From NCBI GenBank assembly GCA_964436865.1, contig CAYTFK010000154.1, positions 1 through 15,809 on the forward strand: DNA of 15,809 bases, in the 5' to 3' direction. Positions 8,901-15,809 of this stretch are shown here, piece after piece; within the stretch, counting starts at the first letter, position 1; the number at the start of each line of letters is the position of its first letter. Position numbers and translations under genes: made by a program. The notes beneath the pieces were generated by a model. It ran no database searches and was not told the origin of the DNA. It worked only from the letters and a program-made list of their open reading frames with translations. The stretch is from JAXGPP01 sp964436865 (lineage in GTDB: Bacteria > Planctomycetota > Planctomycetia > Pirellulales > Thermoguttaceae).

Positions 8901-9840
8901 GACGGACCGTGAGGGCCGGCGAAAGTGGGTCTTCACATCCGAGATGGACCCGGCCGTTTACGAAGCCGCCAAGACCTACTGGTTCAAGAGCGCACCCGGC
9001 CATGAGGGTATCCACGGCCTCTACACCGGCACCTTCGACGAAGGCAAGAGCCGGTGCTTCGTCGGTAGCGCGTGCACTCTCGAAGTCCTCGATGAGGACG
9101 GCCGCCTGGTGAAACGGATGCCGGTGTTCTGGGGACCAGCCCGGAAGTTCTTGCTCGTTCCCACGCAGGACGGCGGCCACAATCTGCTTGTTTCACAGTG
9201 GCCCAACGGAACGGACGATCTGGCGATCGTCACCAGCAAAGCCATGGCGGTGACGGGTAGAGGTTATTACGGCGTCCCGGCCGGGCATACCTTTGTCGGC
9301 GGCTGGACGGCACAGAACCGCACTGCCCTGTTCCACGAAGACCTCGACGGCGATGGAGAGAAGGAACTGGCCACGGCGATCAATGGGACCTGGAACCGGG
9401 TGACGGTGTACTCCGAGAAGGGATTGCCTCTGAGCAACGCTCAGTTCGGCCCGGGAGCCACCAATGCCCCGCGCGCTCAGATGCGCGACATGGACGTCGC
9501 GGATCTGAACGGCGACGGGAAGAAATCGCTTGTCGTCGGAATCTCCGAAGGTCTGGTGGTGGCGCTGGACGGCAAGTGCCAGCGGATCTGGTCCACTCGC
9601 CTGGCAAGCCCACCCGTTTCCGTCCGCTGCATCAAGCCGTCGAATGCGGCGCTGCCGAGGGTGATAGTCGGCTGTGAGGACGGCACGGTGGCCGCGCTCG
9701 ACGAGAGGGGCGGGCTGCTACGGGTTGGCAAGGTCGCCGGTCGGCCGACGCACTTCGTGACGATCGAGACGCCCGGCGGGCCGCTGGCCGTCGTGGGGAC
9801 GGAACAGGGCGAAATCAAAGCGTTCCAGATCGGCGAGTGA
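5977..9840 (+). CDS. Exported putative polysaccharide lyase-like protein: hexosaminidase-N-like domain, alpha/alpha toroid, beta-sandwich, beta-propeller
   Basis: A 1287-residue protein I cannot assign to a named family. Residues 1-29 look like a signal peptide; a second possible start is Met6. A proline-rich linker (about 49-59) follows. Residues about 60-210 resemble the alpha/beta N-terminal domain seen in GH20/GH67-type enzymes (a hydrophobic V-I-V-L-G-N strand at 127-132 and V-I-V-G-G-S at 176-181). Residues about 235-490 are helix-rich with many aromatics, as in alpha/alpha toroids; notable polar/aromatic clusters are SRHGQW (358-363) and ENDNLFWYN (407-415). Residues about 530-860 are beta-rich and resemble the heparinase II/III- or PL8-type sandwich (NPYHTFD at 567-573, GRYALVVDD at 643-651). 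Residues about 900-1287 form a beta-propeller with two Ca-type loops, DLDGDGEKE (1122-1130) and DLNGDGKKS (1176-1184), as in FG-GAP/VCBS repeats. A lyase role is inferred from fold-like patterns and neighbours; a glycosidase or a binding protein is possible. Confidence 0.6.
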   Translation: MNTASMCKRLVRFASIALLTLLPAPSASISGATGESLAPQSSASDMDSPPAPPPPVPPQYDKLKDLHLAIPLASAGQPAAAIVAPASGSYQAAAAAIQRVVEERTGVKLPIVSDDAAEACVPLKINVIVLGNRSTNKTISALYDRFYCLVDLKYPGPQGYVLRSVHNPFGDGKSAVIVGGSDAVGVEAGASALAEILSKSPAETGALSIGWTMVTRLGEGMTPPADIRDFETWEASKGYGSSGYFGWCSISKRMAMYYMTGDAHSAREVIRLSFPDKEAIKEIEEIDGERIENKHDPLAGFYHYNAHMAVLFWDLIEESPLFTDEERLKVTNAFARQLNHRKDEGIYRLTQPSTGVGSRHGQWSAISLYCLGRYFNKDYPDPVWAHCMKAGQMAFWSLHEHAWIAGENDNLFWYNTGIAPVLTYMVLTGDRKPLENGVLRDLLRGLEVLLSGRVPDWALNYASLDLLNKAAYLTGDGRWITYRGRTGVDTEVFRLGQSFWPDETLQPGLPADLVGKWSICRLPRPAWQARRSNLPLEQSFYVASYRSAVDESGDYILLDGFNGASRNPYHTFDILELRLAGRTILEGYHNQVLTSADGMVEPAVAMDAALLSSDVLGATAIAVGEVPGAAFCNWRRTLCQRTGRYALVVDDLAFRTDSRNMKVTTTWQVPGGRWNEPEQAIRAHSGFELRSCDRQSVSQGNPVAMSWHGAVAKDGRRIAFYLIGQRPSESPGVLACTRLAANASALALPEPALAVVGQYGEIKGELAILTADHLFGRTVSRAGAGIEIMSSDAPVDLDWDFPSGAINVVAAEPTMLRLRVSRADELQVDSQAANAALSDGICSVPLPQGRHVLTGATPAAEAVTRLTATLEGLVAQGRSRPEEAAEGAGPVEMPTVAELPVAMSTQVGGSVTDMVIANSDKGTELCVAEGSTIHVLTPAGQEVRSFATDAEIRVLRWWDETGLLLAGCTDEKVIATDREGRRKWVFTSEMDPAVYEAAKTYWFKSAPGHEGIHGLYTGTFDEGKSRCFVGSACTLEVLDEDGRLVKRMPVFWGPARKFLLVPTQDGGHNLLVSQWPNGTDDLAIVTSKAMAVTGRGYYGVPAGHTFVGGWTAQNRTALFHEDLDGDGEKELATAINGTWNRVTVYSEKGLPLSNAQFGPGATNAPRAQMRDMDVADLNGDGKKSLVVGISEGLVVALDGKCQRIWSTRLASPPVSVRCIKPSNAALPRVIVGCEDGTVAALDERGGLLRVGKVAGRPTHFVTIETPGGPLAVVGTEQGEIKAFQIGE

Positions 9841-9879
9841 CGCCTCCGCCGTCAACTGCGCGGCACTTTCCCGCGGCGC
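9841..9879. terminator. Convergent-gene gap with weak hairpin
   Basis: Only 39 bases separate the stops of two convergent genes. A 5-base-pair stem, CGCGG (9859-9863) with CCGCG (9871-9875) around a 7-base loop, could act in both directions. No T-run follows on either strand, so the terminator call is tentative. Confidence 0.25.
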
Positions 9880-11388
9880 TCACGGCTCATCGCTCGGCAG
9901 GCGACTGCCCAGCCGTACGCGCTTTGCTACAGGGCCGGTTTGAAGCAGCGCCTTCAGCTCAGGGATCACCGTCGCGTACGATGCGTCTTTCGCCAGGTTC
10001 CGCGATTCACCCGGATCGGCTTGGAGATCATACAGTTCCGTGCCGCGACGGCCGTAGTCCCATTCGGTGTAGCACCAGCGTTCGGTCCGTACGGAACGGC
10101 CGAGCCAGTCTTCGCGGGCTACCAGGGTGAACGCCGGGTGGCTCCAGGCAGCCTTCGGATCGTCCAGCAGCGGAACGAGGCTCTGCCCCTCCAAACCCGG
10201 CGGCATTCCCAAGCCGCAGAGCTCTACCAGCGTGGGATAAAGATCCACGAATTCCACTGTTCGTGGGCATCCCTGTCCGGCCGTAGCGCGTCGCGGATCG
10301 ACGATCAGCAGCGGCACTCGCTTTGATACGTCGAACAGCGTTCCCTTGCCCCACATCCCCTTCTCGCCCAGATGCCAGCCGTGGTCGCCCCAGAGCACGA
10401 TCACGGTGTTTTCTCGCAGCCCCACACGTTCCATTGCGTCGAGCACCTGGCCCAGCTTCTCGTCCACAAACGACGTGCACGCATAGTAGGCGGCAACGGC
10501 CTGCCGTGCCCGTTCGGGTGTCGGCCGTTCTTCGTAGAACAGGTCCAGGTTATAGCGCAGCGCACAGCGCGGCACCGGGTCGTCGGCCGTGGGCGTGGGG
10601 GCGAAATCCTCGGGCAGGGGCATTTTGTCAGGTAAGAAAAGGTCGAAGAACCGTTGAGGTGCTACCAGTGGAACATGCGGTTTGTAGAACCCCACGCCCA
10701 GGAAGAACGGCTTGCCCGACGTCGCCCAACCCTCCAGCAGTCTCACTGCCTCATTGGCGCTGCGCACGTCGGCGGTCCACTCGTAAGGCCTCGCGTTTGC
10801 CTCCGCCGTCGGCTCTGCGCTGTCACCAACAGGGCCGAACACGTTCGCGCTTGTCCGCAGGTTTGTGACCCACTGCGTCGTCGGCGGCGAAAGCGTCCGG
10901 TAGGGCTCCCATCGCGTCAGATCTCCAAGCATCTCGCGGTGGCGATTCTGCTCTTTCACCACCGCCTCCTCGCCGCCGGACCACGGAGCTGGTTCCGGGT
11001 AGTGGAAGATCTTTCCCAGCAGATGGACTTCGTAACCGCTCTGACGGAAATGCTCCGGCAGCGTGACCCAATCGCGATCCAGCAGCGCCGGTCGTGCGAA
11101 ATCGATGGTCTCGGTGGTCGTTGGATATCGCCCCAACAGCAGCGAGACCCGGGTCGGATTGCAGAGCGGAAACTGGCAATACACACGATCGAAGCGGACA
11201 CCTCGGCTTGCCAAGCGGTCCAGGTTCGGTGTTCTGGCTATGGCGTCGCCGTAGCAGCCGATACGGCAATTGAGATCGTCGACGGCAATGAACAGCACGT
11301 TCGGCCGCCGGGCCGGTTCTGTCGTATCCGCCGCAGCGAGAACGCCGTGTGACGCGAGCGCGATGAAAACCGCCAAGGCGCGTTTCAT
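9880..11388 (-). CDS. Iduronate-2-sulfatase-like sulfatase (type I, S1_7-like), exported
   Basis: A 502-residue sulfatase of normal full length that hydrolyses sulfate esters, probably on sulfated glycans. Residues 1-20 are a signal peptide (basic KR, hydrophobic core, end VLAAA), placing it in the periplasm or outside. The N-terminal motif PNVLFIAVDDL carries the metal-binding Asp37-Asp38. The signature CNPTR (76-80) contains Cys76, the residue converted to formylglycine by a maturation enzyme (FGE or anSME; not in this window), and Arg80. Later come KPHVP (about 236-240) and WGDHGWHLGEKG with Asp335-His336 as metal/substrate ligands, all in the order seen in human iduronate-2-sulfatase and bacterial S1_7 enzymes. 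The C-terminal ELYDL..DPGESRNL is a typical sulfatase ending. The gene starts 33 bases after the stop of the upstream PQQ-propeller gene, with GAAGG (11396-11400 on the plus strand) 7 bases before the ATG, so an operon is likely. The exact sulfated sugar cannot be told; 2-O-sulfated uronate is the family-based guess. Confidence 0.93.
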   Translation of the reverse strand: MKRALAVFIALASHGVLAAADTTEPARRPNVLFIAVDDLNCRIGCYGDAIARTPNLDRLASRGVRFDRVYCQFPLCNPTRVSLLLGRYPTTTETIDFARPALLDRDWVTLPEHFRQSGYEVHLLGKIFHYPEPAPWSGGEEAVVKEQNRHREMLGDLTRWEPYRTLSPPTTQWVTNLRTSANVFGPVGDSAEPTAEANARPYEWTADVRSANEAVRLLEGWATSGKPFFLGVGFYKPHVPLVAPQRFFDLFLPDKMPLPEDFAPTPTADDPVPRCALRYNLDLFYEERPTPERARQAVAAYYACTSFVDEKLGQVLDAMERVGLRENTVIVLWGDHGWHLGEKGMWGKGTLFDVSKRVPLLIVDPRRATAGQGCPRTVEFVDLYPTLVELCGLGMPPGLEGQSLVPLLDDPKAAWSHPAFTLVAREDWLGRSVRTERWCYTEWDYGRRGTELYDLQADPGESRNLAKDASYATVIPELKALLQTGPVAKRVRLGSRLPSDEP

Positions 11389-11421
11389 ACGAGGGCCTTC
11401 AGGCTGGAGGTCGGCGACCGT

Positions 11422-14400
11422 TCACTTCTTCACGTACTCGACGACGAGTTCCGGCGGCTTGCCTCCCTCGCGGGAAATGTAGCCAAGGCCGTCGCAACTC
11501 GTAGGATCGATCGCCAGGCTCAACTCCTGGCGGCCTTTCAACGAGAGTGCGAGTGGGATCTCCACGACCTGGTTCTCGGCGACGGAACCGATCTTCGCCA
11601 CAGTGTCTCTCAGTTTCGGACGACGCTGGTAGGTAACAGTCTTCTCGCTCCACGGTTCGGTCACCAGGCAGACTCGTCCCGAATCGCCCGATGGATTGTC
11701 GCCATTGTGCAGCCGCAGCGTCACCGAACGGGGCTCACCTTCAACTTCGATCTGGAACTTGAGATAGGCGATGCTGTGATGCTGGTCGCCCATCTTGGCA
11801 TCGCCGCCGTCGACGTTCAGCCCGGCGCCGGTCCCGTAGTTCGTCGCCGGCGCTGACTGCGTGGCATGGGCATCCTCGACCGCCTGAAAAACGGCTCGTC
11901 GCGCATCGCCCAAGTGCTCCAACTCTGCCTGCCTCTGGCTCTCAACCGTCCCGTCTGCCCGGAGAATCGCGACCCCGACCATGTATTTCCCGGCGGTCGC
12001 TTTCTCGCCGAGGAGGGCCTTCAGTTCCACGGTGGTCCGCCCGCCCGCAGGGACCTTAAGAGCCGCTTCGGCCGGCGTGACGCGGAATCCGGCGGGCGCC
12101 TCGATGCGAAGCGTGCCGGAGAAATCGTCTTCCCGATTGTTCACAACCACCAGTTCGCCCGCCTGCTCCGGCTCGGCGTTATGAAGCAGGAACGAGGGCA
12201 CTGCGCAACCGAGCGTGAGTGTCTTTTCGCGGACGACCTCGATTCCCTGCAGGATCGGCAGTTGGTCGGGCGACGGTTTGGCCACGCCGGGTACCAGCTC
12301 GATCGTCAGTGCTTCATCGGCGTTGATGCCTGAAAACTCCTTCACCAGCGGCTTGTTGCGTCCGCCGGCCTCCCGGAACACGTCGCAATTCTTCGCCACA
12401 ACCTTCCCCTGGAGCTTGATGTCGAAGACGCGCTGGTCCGGGGCGTCGTGATCCAACTCGGCAAACGCCAGCCGCACCGTGTAGCGAGCCGTTCCATCGG
12501 TGGGCTCGGCCAGTGGTATGGTGCACTCGCGCAGCCCTCGCGTCCCCGAGCCAAAGACCCACGATTTTTCCGGATCGTCGATCTTCAGCCGCGCGGCATC
12601 GCGATTGAAGTAGCCTCCGCCCGGCAGAAATGAAACTGCGACCTGCAGCGGCAGAACCAGCGAACCGCCGGGCCGGGGGAAACCGAGCCATAGACCGCCG
12701 GAGGCATCCTTGCGGTCGCCGGGGGCGCCAAGGTTCACCGCGAGCCGTTTGACCGGCGTCAACGGCCCGGGCTGGCTGAAGTAGGCCCATTGCCGGTTCT
12801 CCTCGCGGCTCTTGAAAACGGCGGTGCACATGTTCGGAAACGGGCACATGCAACCCGAACTGGCCTCGGGAACCATCAGCAGTCCATTGGCGGGAATGAA
12901 ATTGATCCAGCAACCCGGACGCTGCCCACCGAAGTGCTGCGTGCCGAAATCGTTGTCCAGGTCGTACCATCCCAGCGTGTACGAGCGGAAGAGCATCGTG
13001 TGAGGCGCTGCCGCGGGGCAGCCGCAGTGGTGCCCGGGCCGGGCGAACTGCCACGGTTCCTCGCGCCCGGTCACCGGATGGACGCGGGTCTTCTGCTTGC
13101 CGGTTCGCAGATCGTAGGCCCAGGGCTCGGCATGCAGCGTGTCGCCGACCACCACCGGGCGCACCCGGTAACCGATCGGTTTCTCCCACAACAACTCTCC
13201 GTCCTTGCCGGACAAGGCCACCACCCGTCGCGATTCAAACTGTCCGGCGAGAAACTGCGTCCAGTAGTGTCCATCGAGAAACACGCCGAACAGAAGCAGC
13301 ACGTCCTGGTTATAGATCGAGCCCAGCGAGCACCAGTTGGCGCCGCCGCTGGCGCCGGTGACCTCGACCGGCTTCTCCCACAGCTTGTCTCCGGTCGCCG
13401 CATCGAGGGCCACGACGCGATGGACGGCGGCCTGCTCGAGCCTCTTCAAGAGTGCGGCGCGATCCGCGTCGCTCATCCGGTGCATCTCGCGAACGTGACT
13501 GCCGAGCGCCTCGGCGCGCTGTTCTTCAGATACCTTCGGCCCGGCGTAGAACAAACGTCCGTCGCCGATGGCGATCGATCCCTGGCCGATGTCCTTGTCT
13601 TCGTGCTTCCAGCGCACTTCTCCGCTGGCCAGATCGAGCGCGAAGATGCAATCGGCGGTCCGCCCCTTGGCGGTGCGGGTTCCATACAGCAAGTCGCCGA
13701 CCACCGCGACGTAGCCCCACAGCCGCGGGGAACCGTCGGCCGCCGGTGGCAGCTTGTAGGTGAATTTCGTAGCGCCCGTGGCGGCGTCGAACCGCAGGCA
13801 TTGGTCCCCTACGGCCACAAACAGGCTGTCGGCATTAGCGGCCGAGTTGCCCGCGTCGTGCGTGACGCTGACCCGCAGCGCGCCGCGGATCTTCCGTTCC
13901 CAGAGCGGGAGCCCGTTGTAGGCGTCGTAGGCCATGATGGTGTTGTCGCCCGCGCCAGCGCGATTGGCCGTCCCTTCGCCGAGGACAAACAGGCGGCCGC
14001 CCGTGGCTAGCGGAGCGGCGGCTCGCAGGTGCCGCTCCGCCATCTGGGTCGGTCCCGGATTGCCGAACCACAGCATTCCCAGCGGGCAGCGGACCAGTTC
14101 ATCGTCGCTGCAGGTCGTGTTGCCCGGCTCGGCGTACTGGTGGGTCCAACTGCCCGCGCCGGGCAGCGGCCCGCGCTCGAACTCAAGCCACAGGCCGTTC
14201 TCTTCCACAACCTGCCCGCCATCGATTCCCGCGCCGGCAAGCCACTGGCGCATCGCCGACTTGTCGAGCGGCTTGACTTTACCATTGGCGGCCGCCGGCT
14301 GGCCGATGCAGATCGTGCCGCCCAGCGGCTTGAGCATGCGGAACGCCTCGGCGCCGGCGGGCATCTGGCCCGACAGGATCGCCTCCTCCGAGACTACCAG

Positions 14401-15809
14401 GTTGGCGAAGTAGTCGGAGAACGGAACCTGCGCCGGTTCACATTCTTCGATCATCACTCGGGCCCCGTACAGTCCGGCCGCATCGAGCGCTCGGCGCGCC
14501 GCCTGGGCCTTCTGAGGATCCGGCTCGACGCCGCAGATCTGCAGTTCCGTCCGCTTTGCCAGTTCGAACGCCAGCCGGCCCGTGCCGCAACCGAGGATCA
14601 GGCAGTAGCCCCGCGTGATTCCGGTGGCGCCGACAATCCGCTCGGCCGCCGCCTCGAAGACCGGGGTCAATTCGTCGGCGGGAAACGGCGACGTCGCGGC
14701 CGGTTGCTGCACCTCGCCGTGCGTTGGCGAGCCTTCAGGTCCGAAGCAGTAGATTGCGCCCGTACTGGTGCTGACGAACAGCCGTCCGTCGGCAACCGCC
14801 AGGCCGCGAGCCTTGCCGTCGACCTCGCTCATCCACAACGATTTCCCCGAGGCGATGTCGAAAGCCAGCACCTTTCCCTCGCCGCCGGCCAATAGAGCGT
14901 TGCCCGCCATGATGAGCGTCTCGGCGCAGTCGCACGGCACGCGCCAGGCCTCTCCGGAGGCGATCCGAGTTTCGGCCTCTTTGATTTGCCGGTTCACGTC
15001 GTCGAGTTGGCCCTGGAGCGATTTGAGCGTTGCTTCCGGACCTCGCTTGGCCTGTTGGACCTGCGTGTTGAGGTCCCGCTGGCGATCGAGCAGTCCTTTG
15101 CGTCGCAGGCTGGCGGCCGCATACGCCGTACGATTCACGGCGAACAGCTCGCGCCCCGTCGCCGAGTAAAACGTATCCGGCGTCACGATCAGTTGGCGGC
15201 CCCAGAACCAGGACGATTGCGATCGAAACGACGCCTGGTCGAAGCCGATCATCTCTTCGGTCCCCGTGAACAACTGGTTGTCTGCCAGCGTTGCATTGGT
15301 CCCGCCGATGATGTGCTCAATGTAGGCCTCGTACAGCAGCCGGCCGTCCTTCCGGTCGAACGCCGCCGGCGACACGCGCCCCAGGGGAGTGAACAGGCGG
15401 CTCTCCGACGCCAGCAAGTAGCCCTGCGGCGACATGCGGCTCTGAGGCGCATCGCCGCAGGCGTCGTTGCACCACTTCAGCTTGCCGTGCTCCGCATCGA
15501 CGGCATACATCGAGACCCCTTCCGCAGGAAAGATGCCGGCGCCGAAGTAGGCCGTGCCGTCGTCGACCAGCACGCCGGTCCGCACCGGCCACAGGGAGAT
15601 CATCTTGCCGCTCCCCAGCACCTTGCTTTCGCTCGGGGCGGCGTGAAATCTCCATCGTTCGGCGCCGTCATCAGCACCGAGGCAGTAGACGAAGCCGTCG
15701 TCGGAACCGAAGTACACCTTTTCCCGCCACACGGTCGGCGCCAGACGCACGGGGCCACCCGTGAGCACGCTCCATCGCTCGCGGCCGCTTGCCGCGTCCA
15801 GCGCCGTCA
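11422..15809 (-). CDS. Giant PQQ-type beta-propeller protein with internal SAM methyltransferase and malectin/NEW3/DNRLRE-like tail (5' end outside window)
   Basis: The frame is open to the right edge. The residues before the GTG at 15768 (ALDAASGRERWS) are themselves a propeller blade, so that GTG is not the start. Numbering from that GTG: PQQ-like blades (repeats of the ALDAxSGxxxW kind) at 1-345, broken by a coiled-coil-like helix at 221-273. A class I methyltransferase domain sits at about 370-540 with LGCGTGRLA (392-400) and acidic Glu415. A second propeller covers about 580-1045, with a helical insert at 746-784 and clustered cysteines (915, 917, 953, 973, 975, 981). The tail has a malectin-like domain (about 1085-1182), a NEW3-like beta-sandwich (about 1183-1270) and a DNRLRE/CBM96-like domain (about 1290-1448; ATNYGT, YLKF, W-S-E-K-T-V-T-Y). 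The tail suggests carbohydrate or surface binding. Propellers of this type are usually exported, but the signal peptide is not visible. The methylation substrate is unknown. It lies upstream of, and probably is co-transcribed with, the sulfatase gene. Confidence 0.85.
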   Translation of the reverse strand, partial: TALDAASGRERWSVLTGGPVRLAPTVWREKVYFGSDDGFVYCLGADDGAERWRFHAAPSESKVLGSGKMISLWPVRTGVLVDDGTAYFGAGIFPAEGVSMYAVDAEHGKLKWCNDACGDAPQSRMSPQGYLLASESRLFTPLGRVSPAAFDRKDGRLLYEAYIEHIIGGTNATLADNQLFTGTEEMIGFDQASFRSQSSWFWGRQLIVTPDTFYSATGRELFAVNRTAYAAASLRRKGLLDRQRDLNTQVQQAKRGPEATLKSLQGQLDDVNRQIKEAETRIASGEAWRVPCDCAETLIMAGNALLAGGEGKVLAFDIASGKSLWMSEVDGKARGLAVADGRLFVSTSTGAIYCFGPEGSPTHGEVQQPAATSPFPADELTPVFEAAAERIVGATGITRGYCLILGCGTGRLAFELAKRTELQICGVEPDPQKAQAARRALDAAGLYGARVMIEECEPAQVPFSDYFANLVVSEEAILSGQMPAGAEAFRMLKPLGGTICIGQPAAANGKVKPLDKSAMRQWLAGAGIDGGQVVEENGLWLEFERGPLPGAGSWTHQYAEPGNTTCSDDELVRCPLGMLWFGNPGPTQMAERHLRAAAPLATGGRLFVLGEGTANRAGAGDNTIMAYDAYNGLPLWERKIRGALRVSVTHDAGNSAANADSLFVAVGDQCLRFDAATGATKFTYKLPPAADGSPRLWGYVAVVGDLLYGTRTAKGRTADCIFALDLASGEVRWKHEDKDIGQGSIAIGDGRLFYAGPKVSEEQRAEALGSHVREMHRMSDADRAALLKRLEQAAVHRVVALDAATGDKLWEKPVEVTGASGGANWCSLGSIYNQDVLLLFGVFLDGHYWTQFLAGQFESRRVVALSGKDGELLWEKPIGYRVRPVVVGDTLHAEPWAYDLRTGKQKTRVHPVTGREEPWQFARPGHHCGCPAAAPHTMLFRSYTLGWYDLDNDFGTQHFGGQRPGCWINFIPANGLLMVPEASSGCMCPFPNMCTAVFKSREENRQWAYFSQPGPLTPVKRLAVNLGAPGDRKDASGGLWLGFPRPGGSLVLPLQVAVSFLPGGGYFNRDAARLKIDDPEKSWVFGSGTRGLRECTIPLAEPTDGTARYTVRLAFAELDHDAPDQRVFDIKLQGKVVAKNCDVFREAGGRNKPLVKEFSGINADEALTIELVPGVAKPSPDQLPILQGIEVVREKTLTLGCAVPSFLLHNAEPEQAGELVVVNNREDDFSGTLRIEAPAGFRVTPAEAALKVPAGGRTTVELKALLGEKATAGKYMVGVAILRADGTVESQRQAELEHLGDARRAVFQAVEDAHATQSAPATNYGTGAGLNVDGGDAKMGDQHHSIAYLKFQIEVEGEPRSVTLRLHNGDNPSGDSGRVCLVTEPWSEKTVTYQRRPKLRDTVAKIGSVAENQVVEIPLALSLKGRQELSLAIDPTSCDGLGYISREGGKPPELVVEYVKK

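Noticed and set aside
12790..14010. 406-codon plus-strand open frame opposite the PQQ-propeller gene
   Set aside because: It is a shadow of the well-supported minus-strand propeller gene and shows no domain motif.
15766..15768. GTG as the start of the PQQ-propeller gene
   Set aside because: The frame stays open to the window edge and the upstream residues complete a propeller blade.

Overview
The window looks like part of a genome of a high-GC, polysaccharide-degrading bacterium, most likely a planctomycete (Pirellulales-like) or a PVC relative. This is inferred from gene content, since no phylogenetic marker gene is present. The clues are a Cys-type sulfatase, a large PQQ-type beta-propeller protein, a tandem FAD-dependent oxidoreductase with HEAT-like repeats, very large multidomain exported proteins, and the absence of any SusC/SusD pair. 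Coding density is high and no RNA genes, mobile elements or CRISPR arrays were seen.

Plus strand, 1-9840: (i) the C-terminal part of a family 8 polysaccharide lyase (hyaluronate/chondroitin/xanthan lyase type), cut by the left window edge; (ii) 10 bases later an exported, 1146-residue FAD-dependent oxidoreductase with two FAD-type modules; (iii) a 243-base gap with small inverted repeats; (iv) a cytoplasmic PAS-SpoIIE/PP2C phosphatase; (v) overlapping its stop codon by ATGA, a 1287-residue exported protein with a hexosaminidase-N-like domain, a predicted alpha/alpha-toroid plus beta-sandwich core resembling polysaccharide lyases, and a C-terminal beta-propeller. I cannot place this last protein in a named family, and it is the best candidate here for an undescribed enzyme.

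Minus strand, 9880-15809, converging on the plus-strand genes: a giant PQQ-propeller protein (5' end beyond the right edge) with an apparently intact SAM-dependent methyltransferase domain between two propellers and a malectin-like/NEW3-like/DNRLRE (CBM96-like) tail. It is followed 33 bases downstream by an exported iduronate-2-sulfatase-like sulfatase (S1_7 type).

Taken together, the genes suggest a locus for breaking down a sulfated, uronic-acid-containing polysaccharide, with glycosaminoglycans (dermatan/chondroitin-like) as one candidate. The lyase(s) would cleave the chain, the sulfatase would desulfate, the carbohydrate-binding-like modules would bind the polymer or surface, and the PAS-PP2C protein may provide regulation. 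The substrate is inferred from family membership only.
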